Part shown: piece after piece, positions 9,988-19,200 of the stretch | Numbering within the stretch: position 1 is the first letter of the stretch | Layout: each line of letters starts with the position of its first letter | Source of the DNA: Moorena bouillonii PNG | Lineage (GTDB): Bacteria; Cyanobacteriota; Cyanobacteriia; Cyanobacteriales; Coleofasciculaceae | DNA: 55,830 bases | Direction of reading: 5' to 3' | Assembly (NCBI RefSeq): GCF_001942495.1 | Contig: NZ_MKZS01000001.1 | Coordinates: 715,297 to 771,126, forward strand | The notes under the pieces: generated by a model | Seen by the model: only the letters and a program-made list of their open reading frames with translations | Database searches by the model: none | What the model was told of the DNA's origin: nothing | Translations under genes and position numbers: made by a program

Positions 9988-12003
9988 ATGAGTGTAACTG
10001 CTAAAACGAATGAGTTTAACTTAAAAAATTATACCATATTGATCATTGACGATAATCCTACTAATTTGAGGGTTGCTTTTGATTATTTGGAATATTGTGG
10101 CTTCACCATTTTAGTATCCCAAGATGGTGAAAGTGGTTTAAAACGCGCTAAGTATGCCCATCCTAAAATTATTTTACTGGATGTTTTGATGCCAGGTATA
10201 GATGGCTTTGAAACCTGCTGTCGCTTGAAGGCGGATCCGGCTACCAAAGATATTCCTGTAATTTTTATGACGGCGTTATCCAGTACCGAGGATCAGGTGA
10301 AAGGATTTGAAGTTGGGGGAGTCGATTATGTCACTAAGCCACTCCAACATGAGCAACTCTTAACTCGGATAATCAACCATTTACGGATTCAGGAGTTAAC
10401 TGAAAAGCTGCAACTTCAAAATCAGGAGTTAAAACAACAAGCCATTGAACTTGCAAAAGCTAAAGAAGCTGCTGAATTAGCTAGCCAAGCCAAAAGTGAA
10501 TTCCTATCCAATATGACTCATGAACTGCGTACTCCTCTCAATGGCATTTTAGGTTATGCCCAAATCCTCCAACGGGATAAAACCGCTAGCCCTAAACAAA
10601 AGCATAGTATCGATCTCGTTTACCAATGTGGCACTCACTTGCTCAACTTGATCAATGACATCTTAGAGCTGTCGAAAATCGAAGCCAGGAAAATGGAACT
10701 GTTGCCGAAAGAGATTCATTTTCCTACTTTTTTGATCTCGGTTGTAGAAATCTGCCGTATCAAAGCTCAGCAAAAGGGTATCTCTTTTATTTATCAACCC
10801 TCATCCTATCTACCAGCAGGGATTGTGGCTGATGAAAAACGACTGCGACAAGTTCTGATTAACCTCCTGAGCAATGCTATTAAGTTTACTGACCATGGCG
10901 GAGTAACCTTCAAGGTAGAGGTGATCAGTAATGATAAAGCCCTACAACCACCACTCCCTAGGATTTATAGAGATCAGCAAGAGGGAGAAGAGGGGGAAGA
11001 GGGAAAAGTTATCACAGACAAAATCATGCCACTAATGGGCAAAGTCTCCCAATCACCCATGGTTATAATTCGATTTAAAATCGAAGATACTGGCATCGGA
11101 ATAAAAGCAGAAGAATTGGAAAAAATATTTTTACCATTTGAGCAATGTGGGGATAGTGCTATTCGAGATCAAGGCACTGGTCTAGGATTAGCTATTAGCC
11201 AGAAAATTGTTAATCTCATGGGAAGTTTTATCCAGGTTGAAAGTACTTGTGGCAACGGTAGCGTTTTTTCTGTGGATTTGGATTTACCTACTACCACAGT
11301 AATGGATTACAAACCTAAAATTTATACCAATACTATCGTTGGTTTCCGGGGAAAGGTGCGGAAAATAGTAGTGGTAGATGACAAACCGGAGAATCGCTCT
11401 GTTATTGTTAATTTTTTACAACCTCTGGGATTTGAATTTTTGGAAGCGAGTAATGGGGTTGAGGGTTTGCAAAAAGCCACAGAATTTAACCCTGACTTAA
11501 TTATTACTGACTTAGTGATGCCAGTTATGGATGGCTTTGAAATGATGCGACGTATCCGCTCATCAGAGCAATTGAAACATATCCTGGTAATCGCGACATC
11601 TGCCAGTGTTTATGAATTAGAACAGCAACAGAGTCAGGATATAGGCTGGACTGATATTCTTTGTAAGCCTGTGAACGTTGAAGAATTACTCGATAAATTA
11701 AAGCAGCATCTGCAACTGGAATGGGTATATGAACAGTATGTTCCAGAAGTATCAAAAATCAAAATTGAATCCGCTCAAAAAGTTATGCCAGACGCCACTT
11801 TGCCTCCTCCAGACGATGTATTAGCTGAACTTTATGACCTGGCCAAGAAAGGGAATATGTTCGCTATCACTAAAACGGCAGAAAATCTGAAAGAATTAGA
11901 TGATAAGTTTATTCCCTTTGCTCAGATTATATCGAATTATGCTAATAAATTCCAATTAAAAAAAATTAGATTATTGATAGAAAAGTATCTTGAAAATAAT
12001 TAG
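9988..12003 (+). CDS. Hybrid response regulator-histidine kinase (REC-HisKA-HATPase-REC plus helical tail)
   Basis: Cytoplasmic hybrid close to the protein at 1721. Receiver 1 (acceptor D65 in IILLDVLMP, K in VTKPL), a coiled linker, HisKA with H178 in [12 protein letters not shown], HATPase_c (LINLLSNAIKF, DTGIGI, GTGLGLA), receiver 2 (LIITDLVMPVMDG, LCKPV), then QLEWVYEQ and a roughly 70-residue helical tail (LPPPDDVLAELYDLAKKG...PFAQIISNYANKF) also present in the next gene. An extra charged stretch of about 35 residues around DQQEGEEGEEGK interrupts the ATPase domain compared with the paralogue at 13797, probably a GAGGGAGAAGAG repeat absorbed in frame. It begins six bases after the pseudogene stop. 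Confidence 0.92.
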   Translation: MSVTAKTNEFNLKNYTILIIDDNPTNLRVAFDYLEYCGFTILVSQDGESGLKRAKYAHPKIILLDVLMPGIDGFETCCRLKADPATKDIPVIFMTALSSTEDQVKGFEVGGVDYVTKPLQHEQLLTRIINHLRIQELTEKLQLQNQELKQQAIELAKAKEAAELASQAKSEFLSNMTHELRTPLNGILGYAQILQRDKTASPKQKHSIDLVYQCGTHLLNLINDILELSKIEARKMELLPKEIHFPTFLISVVEICRIKAQQKGISFIYQPSSYLPAGIVADEKRLRQVLINLLSNAIKFTDHGGVTFKVEVISNDKALQPPLPRIYRDQQEGEEGEEGKVITDKIMPLMGKVSQSPMVIIRFKIEDTGIGIKAEELEKIFLPFEQCGDSAIRDQGTGLGLAISQKIVNLMGSFIQVESTCGNGSVFSVDLDLPTTTVMDYKPKIYTNTIVGFRGKVRKIVVVDDKPENRSVIVNFLQPLGFEFLEASNGVEGLQKATEFNPDLIITDLVMPVMDGFEMMRRIRSSEQLKHILVIATSASVYELEQQQSQDIGWTDILCKPVNVEELLDKLKQHLQLEWVYEQYVPEVSKIKIESAQKVMPDATLPPPDDVLAELYDLAKKGNMFAITKTAENLKELDDKFIPFAQIISNYANKFQLKKIRLLIEKYLENN

Positions 12004-12377
12004 TATAGCGCAGGGAATCGGGAATCGGGAATCGGGAATCGGGAATCGGGAATCGGGAATCGGGAGTAGGGAATCGGGATGCAGCCCCTCCCCACTCGCT
12101 ATTTCATCAAGAGAGACAAGGAAAAAAATTTAAATGTACCTCACACTTACTATCAAACGCTCGCTATATTAAACCTATTAATTATTAATTAATGAAATAT
12201 GTATTGATGAATTAAAAAACGAATTTATTAACCAGAAAATATATATAGCGGTTTATAGCTTAATGAGGTACACATGATTTTTTCTATCTTCCCTACTCCC
12301 TACTCCCTACTCCCTACTCCCTACTCCCGCGCAACCCAAAACTTTGTACCTGAACCAATTGATAACTGCTATAAAAT
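12004..12377. other. Intergenic region with heptamer arrays
   Basis: Holds about nine GGGAATC units (12013-12078), a degenerate relative of the hairpin element seen at 33658 (12078-12120), an AT-rich stretch, and CTACTCC heptamers (12290-12328). No gene supported. Confidence 0.6.
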
Positions 12378-14978
12378 ATGATTCGTCTTTACTTATTAAT
12401 TAAATCCAGCCTGATTCTAGGCATGGGATTATCACTAATAGCATCGCCTGCCCCAGGGATTACTTCTGCTCAGGAACCTGTAGATAGAACAGGACAAATA
12501 ATGAATTCAGAGGTAAAGATTGTTAAGGTGGGAGTGCTGACAATTCGGGGTGTTGAGCATACTAAAACAAAATGGCAACCGACCCTAGACTATCTCAGTG
12601 AAACCATTTCCGGCTATGTTTTCCAACTTGTACCACTAGGGTTTGACACCCTTGAAGAAATAGTAGCTAACCAGGAGGTGGACTTTGTGTTGTCCAATCC
12701 TGGAATGTATGTACGGTTGGAATCCATTTATGGGGCAATACCAATTGCCACCTTAAAAAATCTACGCCTAGGCAAGCCTTACACCCAATTTGGAGCAGTT
12801 ATCCTGCGTCATGCTGACCGCAATGATATCCAGGATTTAAAGGATTTACGGGGCAAAACCTTTATGGCCGTTAGTGAAAATGCCTTTGGGGGCTGGCAAA
12901 TGGCATGGGAAATTCTGTTAGAAGCTGGAGTTAACCCCTACCGTGACTTTCCAGGCCTCCACTTTGGTGGTAGCCATGACGCAGTGATCTACGCTGTTCG
13001 TGATGGTATTGTCGATGCTGGCACTGTCCGCACTGATACCCTCGAACGTATGGCACAGGAGGGTAAAATTAATCGAGATGACTTTGTGATCCTCAATCAG
13101 CAAACTCAATATCAAGACACTTTCCCTTTTGCTCTGAGTACTAAACTTTATCCACAATGGCCTTTTTCCACACTATCCCATACCCCAGTGGAGTTAGCGG
13201 AAGAGGTTGCGATCGCATTAATGACCATACCTTCTGAGCACCCAGCGGCCAAAGCTGGTCGTTATCAGGGCTGGAGTATCCCGGCCAACTACCAAGCTTG
13301 TCACGAAACCTTACGGAATCTGCGGGTTCGTCCCTACGAAGATTGGGGAAAAGTGACTCTGGGTCAAGTCATATATCAGTACCGCTATTGGCTGTTATTT
13401 GCTGGTGTTTCCTGTTTTGGATTTAGCTATGGTCTAGTTTATCTGGCTGGGCGTAGGCGAATCGAAGCAGAACTGCGACAAACCAATGCTTTACTGGAAA
13501 TCCGGGTTGAGGAACGTACAGCTGAGTTCAAAGCAGCTAAAGAAGCGGCTGATCAGGCTAATCATGCCAAAAGTCAATTCCTGGCTAATATGAGTCATGA
13601 ATTGCGTACTCCCCTCAATGGCATTTTGGGTTACGCCCAAATTCTACAACGGGATCCACAGATAACTCCTCAACAACAAGACCAGATCAACCTTATTTAT
13701 AAGTGTGGCAACTATCTACTCCATCTGATTAATGACATTTTAGACTTATCCAAAATCGAAGCTCGGAAAATGGAACTGTTTCCGACATAAATTCATTTGC
13801 CGTCCTTTCTGATGGAAGTTGTAGAAATTTGTCGGGTCAAAGCCCAGCAAAAGCAGATTGCTTTTATTTATCAACCCTCATCCCATCTGCCAGAGGGTAT
13901 CCTGACTGATCCCAAACGATTGCGACAAGTTCTGATTAATCTTTTGGGAAATTCTATTAAGTTTACTGACCATGGCGGAGTCACCTTTAAGGTAGACGTT
14001 ATCAGTAACCACCAAGCAATTACTACTATCCAATCCCCCCTAGTAAAACTTAAATTTATAATTAAAGATACTGGCATTGGGATGACCCCAGAACAACTGG
14101 AAAAAATCTTTTTGCCCTTTGAACAGGTGGGGGATATTGAGCATCGTGAACAAGGCACTGGGCTTGGATTAGCGATTAGCAAAAAAATTATCAATTTGAT
14201 GGGAAGTGCTATCAATGTTGAGAGTACTTATGGCCAAGGTAGCCTTTTCTCGATCGAGTTAGAGTTACCGATTACTACAGCTGTGAGTCAGAGTAAGCAA
14301 GCCTCCACCAAAACTATTATAGGTTGTCAGGGGAAAGCAGGTAAAATCTTAGTAGTAGATGACAAATGGGAGAATCGCTCTGTAATTGTGAATGTGTTAC
14401 AACCTCTGGGATTTGAACTGTTGGAGGCCAGTAATGGGGTTGAGGGTTTGGAAAAAGCCACAGCATTTAACCCTGACCTAATTATTACTGACTTGGTGAT
14501 GCCGGTGATGGATGGCTTGGAAATGATGCGACGTCTGCGCTCATTAGATAAATTTAAAGATCTGTTGATTATTGCTTCATCTGCCAGTGTTTATGAGTTA
14601 GACCAGGAACAGAGTTCGAAGGCAGGCTGCGATGATTTTATTCCCAAACCAGTGGACGTAGCCGAATTACTAGAAAAATTAAAACAGTATTTGCAACTGG
14701 AATGGGTGTATGAAGACTTCATACCAAAACCAGAAATTATAACAGATGCTGGAGCTGAAGAAATCCAGCTAGATGCCATTGTGCCTCCCCCATCTGATCT
14801 CCTGCTCCAACTTTATGACTTTGCTAAGAAAGGTAATGTGTTTGACATCAGACAAGAAGCCGAAAAGCTGGAAAAGTTAGATTCTAAATTTGTCCCATTT
14901 GCTAAGGTTATTTATAGATTGGCTAAGGAGTTTAAGGTGAAGAAACTTAGGAAGTTTATCGAACAGTATGTCGATTAA
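12378..14978 (+). pseudogene. PhnD-type binding domain sensor hybrid kinase, split by an in-frame TAA
   Basis: Two open segments (470 and about 393 residues) lie in the same frame, parted only by TAA at 13788-13790. The paralogue at 9988 reads ELLPKEIHFP where this reads ELFPT-stop-IHLP, so one GAA-to-TAA change explains the break. Segment one: signal peptide, phosphonate/PhnD-like periplasmic binding domain (45-320), membrane helix (336-357), HisKA with H407. Segment two: HATPase_c (LINLLGNSIKF, DTGIG, GTGLGLA), receiver (LIITDLVMP, IPKPVD), QLEWVYED and the helical tail. Internal start codons could yield the second piece on its own, starting near 13797-13812. It could be a fresh pseudogene, a suppressed stop, or a two-subunit kinase; no decay beyond the stop is visible. 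Confidence 0.85.
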
Positions 14979-14981
14979 CTC

Positions 14982-15429
14982 AAGGGGTGACAATAGAGCT
15001 GTCAACTAGAGAGAATAATGGTTTAAGCTAACCTTTTGCCAAAAAAAACGGGAGGTCTCTGTAGCCTCCCCAAAGCAAATATGTTTCCTGGCCTTTTGGC
15101 CTTTAGGCCACGCTACGCGAACGGTCACGCTACTGGAACAATTCTACCAGACTGTGTTGGAGACTAATCAAGACAAGGAAGATATTCATAATTGCTTTAC
15201 TCACTGCTGTTACTGTACCTCATTACTATGATAATTGCTATATAGTGCCCTTGCTTATGTCCTGATCTATTTTACCTTGATGCCTTCAAGATTAACGATC
15301 GCCACTATACATATCTTATTCTGGATTCATCCATTGTATTAGTGGAATAAATTCCATAAAGGTATCTAATTATTTCAGATTTTTATCCACTAACTCCTCT
15401 ATTATTTTTTCACATTTCATTCTTGATTG
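14982..15429. other. Intergenic region between converging operons
   Basis: Contains the minus-strand terminator at 15041-15070, a GGCCTTTTGGCC...GGCCACGCTACGCGAACG repeat (about 15088-15125), and TGTACCTCATTACTAT (about 15213-15230), a short phrase recurring at about 24116 and in part at 22537. No gene supported. Confidence 0.5.
15041..15070 (-). terminator. Rho-independent terminator for the NRPS/methyltransferase operon
   Basis: On the minus strand GGGAGG...CCTCCC (6-bp stem, 9-base loop) is followed by G and eight T. It lies 360 bp past the stop of the methyltransferase gene and is oriented to end that transcript. Confidence 0.65.
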
Positions 15430-16242
15430 CTATAACTTAGTTTCCACAATTAGATATCCATTACGAAAGTAGGGGAATTTGCTAAGGAATTTCAAAAGTA
15501 GTTGCCATTGCCAAGGCCAACGTTCTTGATGTAGCTGATAGATAGGCCAAGTATTGACTACTTGCAATCCCATGGCAGCTAAATCTTCTTCATTCTTAAC
15601 AAACCACTTTAGGGGAGCTCCAATTTGAGATAACTTTTTACTAAACATCTTGGCATAATTTCCTAGAACTTCCACATCTAAGGTAGCCCCTGGAAAACGA
15701 GAGCGCATCGTAGATATGAGTTGCTGGACTTCATTTACCTCAAAGTAGGCTAGTAAGCCTTCTGCAATAAATAAAATGTTTTCTGGTTCTACGTTGGGCA
15801 AATTATTCATCCAGTCAAAATCCATAACTGAAGCACTAATAAACTGATGCTGTTCTGTCTGTGTATCTAACTTAGAGCGCAATTCAGTTACCATGGGCAA
15901 ATCTAGTTCTAACCAACGATAAGCATTCTGTCCAATACGGTGAAAACGACTAGATAATCCAGCACCCAATTCCACTACAACTGGATGGTAATGCTTGGCA
16001 ATATGACCAGATGTTATTTGATCATGCTGGTAAGTTCGGATAGCAACTGCAATATTACCAGCTTTAGCACTTTTAGAATAAAATTTCTCTAGCTCTTGAT
16101 CCCAACCCGCGAGTTTTAACCACTCAACAGCTAGTGGATCTTGAAATAGGGGATGAGAATTAGCTTGTTCTTCAGCTCGTCCTCTGAGTGGTAAAAGTAG
16201 GGTGCGAGGTACACCTGTTAATTCAGTAACAATTTGAGACAT
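15430..16242 (-). CDS. SAM-dependent O-methyltransferase, LCMT/PKS-ppm type
   Basis: Class I SAM methyltransferase of the leucine carboxyl methyltransferase-like group (PF04072 type). Visible marks are LTGVPRTLLLPLRGRAEE near the N terminus, the SAM loop VVELGAGLSSRF (about residues 88-99), ELDLP after it, and FIAEGLLAYF as the post-I motif. The length of 270 residues is normal. In secondary-metabolite clusters such enzymes usually methylate a hydroxyl or carboxyl of the product. It starts 49 bp after the NRPS stop on the same strand, so the two are almost certainly co-transcribed. Because the NRPS module is predicted to load tyrosine, the phenol or the released C-terminal carboxylate are reasonable targets (inference). 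Confidence 0.85.
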   Translation of the reverse strand: MSQIVTELTGVPRTLLLPLRGRAEEQANSHPLFQDPLAVEWLKLAGWDQELEKFYSKSAKAGNIAVAIRTYQHDQITSGHIAKHYHPVVVELGAGLSSRFHRIGQNAYRWLELDLPMVTELRSKLDTQTEQHQFISASVMDFDWMNNLPNVEPENILFIAEGLLAYFEVNEVQQLISTMRSRFPGATLDVEVLGNYAKMFSKKLSQIGAPLKWFVKNEEDLAAMGLQVVNTWPIYQLHQERWPWQWQLLLKFLSKFPYFRNGYLIVETKL

Positions 16243-16291
16243 AAGATATTGATATCCTGTTTGTTTAAAATTTTGATTAGAGTTGATTCAA

Positions 16292-19200
16292 TTATTGACT
16301 ATAACTGACCTTACTCAAAGCTTTCTCTATACAAGCTCGTAACTTTTTAGCCAAGGTGGTTACGCCTGGTGGATAAACCATATACTCGTGATAACCAGGA
16401 ACAGTTTCTACCTTAACCTCGCCAATGGACTCGTCTGCCCAACCTAGAGTTGGTCCCATAGCAGCAATGACTTCCTGGGAGAATCCCAATGAACCTTTTT
16501 CAGGTTTGAATAAAGTCATAGAACCTGAATAGTTGGGTGGTGAGTAGCTACGCATTGCATTGTAATTTAGCTCCAAAACTTTCAGGAGACCTTCAATATC
16601 AGCAACCTGAAAATCAGGAGGAACTACATTAGCTTGTTGAGCTTTCTTCAAAATAAAGACTGTTCTTTCCTCTGGAGCAAGTTTCTGGAATTCTTCGGTA
16701 GGTATAGAAACAGTTCCCCCAAACAATTGAAAGACAACTTCTTCCCCTTCTACTTCTACTATGTTTTGCTCATCAGTCAACTTCGATGGGGCGTAGGTAT
16801 CAAGTAATCCTAGAAAAGCTACTTGTTCACCTTGAATCGTTAATTCGTAAGCCATCTGTAATGCTACTGCTCCACCAAATGACCAACCAAGTAGAGTATA
16901 GGGACCATTTGGCTGCACCTCACGAATAGCAGAAAGGTAAAGACTAGCCATATCTTCTACCCGTGTGAGTGGTTCTTGCCCTTTTTCTATACCTAATGCT
17001 TGTAGACCATAGAAGGGTTGCTCCGTTCCCAATAGTTTAGCTAACTCAAAGTAGCAGAAAGCAGTTCCACCACCAGGGTGTATGCAGAATATTGGCACTT
17101 TGGAGCCATTTGGGTTAATAGGAAATAGAGGGGAAAAGGAGGAAATACTCTCTTGACGGAGAACAGCAGCTAGTTCCTCAATAGTAGGAGATTGAAAGAG
17201 GGTTGACAGGGGTAGAGATTTCCCCAACTCATTTTCAATATATTTCATCAAGCGAACTGCCAAAAGTGAGTGACCCCCTAGGTCAAAGAAATTATCTTTA
17301 ATACTAATTTGATGAATACCTAAAAGATATTCCCATATTTTTAGCAATAGTAATTCTTGGCGATCGCGTGGTGCAACATATTCTTGGTTTTGATATCTAC
17401 TGGCCACATCCAGTTCAGGCAAAGCCTTACGGTCTACCTTACCGTTAGGAGTCAGAGGCAGTTGCGACAACACCATCAACCCCGATGGCACCATATACTC
17501 TGGCAACCGCGACTGTAGATACTCTCTCAACTGCGGTATCAGTTCCTTTCTGAACTGGGAACTCAACGGATTATTCCCATAATTATTCCAGTTACTTGCT
17601 ACCACCGATTTTTGAGTTAGGGGTGTTAACACTATCCCTTCTTTAGCTAACTCACTGCGCACAAATACCCCATCCATCAATTCCGGACTTCCCTGGGCAG
17701 ACCAACACAACTCTAAGTTATACCCTAAAGATGCACTTAGTTCATATAACCTCTCTGGGTCGATGCTCTTGGTTTGCTTTGACTCTAATTTCTGCCTCAA
17801 CTGCTGCACATTATGTTTTGATTCTGGCTGTGATAGCCACTCTACCAACTCTACATCATTAGCTACTCTGCCATTGACTAAACCACTAAAGCAAATTGAT
17901 TCTGGCCCTTTGTCTCGCAGATAATTTTCTATCTGTTGAACACTCAGAGAAGCTCCACTTTCTACAGTCGGTGTTATTACTTTTCCTGGTTGTGCCTCTA
18001 TATGCAACAGTACGCTATAGCGATATTTATTCAGTTCATTGTGTTCTGTTCCCCTCTGTAAACGGATTTGTACATGAGTTATTTCTGGATGTTTTTCTTT
18101 GATAGCTACAAACAACTCTGGTGAGACTAACAACTCGGTCTCCTGCTCCATTTTTATGTCTATCTTTTCTAAGAGTTGTTGTTGTGACAGTGAGGGAGTT
18201 GCTTGATACAGTTGCACCGAAGAGTGAAAGGCTTTCATTAATGGCAAACTCCGGACATCTCCCAGGAGAATTATTCCTCCTGGTTTGACTATCCGAATTG
18301 CCTCAGATATTGCTTGTAACAAATACTCTACATTCGGAAAATATTGAATTACCGAGTTGAGAATCACCACATCGAAGTTTTGAGCTGCTATGTCACCTAT
18401 CTCATCTGCTCTTTTCTGTGCTAGATTGACCTGAGCATATTTCTCTGGTTCCTGGAGTATTTGTTGTTGGATATACTCTAGTGAAATACTAGATATATCG
18501 ATGCCATAATAGGCTTGTGTGTGGGGGGCGATTTGAAATAGTAGCAACCCGGTTCCACAACCTATTTCACATACTTTTTTCGGTTTATGTGCTAATACTT
18601 GAGCTACAATATCTCCTGCCCAAATTCGCATTTGCCTTTCTGGTAAGGATTGGTTGTCGTAACTGCTACTCCAACCTGAGATGTTGAATAATGGGTCGGT
18701 TACTTCACTCTTCTGTTCATCAATTTGTTGATTAAATAGGTTTTGCCAACTGTTGATTTGAGTGTTTGATAGTTCTGGGTTTGATGTGATATTGCTTTCA
18801 ACTAATGGTACTATATATGCTACAAGACGTTGACTTACTGAGTTATCTTCCCTGGCTACTACTACTGTTTGTTTGACACTGGGATGTTGAGTTAAGGTTG
18901 CTTCTATTTCTCCAGTTTCTATCCGGTATCCTCGCACTTTGACTTGGTGGTCTATCCGCCCGATAAATTCTATATTCCCATCACCTAGATAACGGCCTAA
19001 ATCACCCGTTTTATATAATAATTTTGACTTTTGACTTCCCTTAAGGAGGGGGGTAAGGGGGGGGTTGACTTTTGAGTTGTCAAAGGGGTTAGGGATAAAT
19101 CTCTGATTTGTTAAATCCTCTCGGTTGAGATACCCACGAGCTAAACCAACACTACCTATATAAATTTCACCTGATACTCCTATGGGTACTGGTTGTAAAT

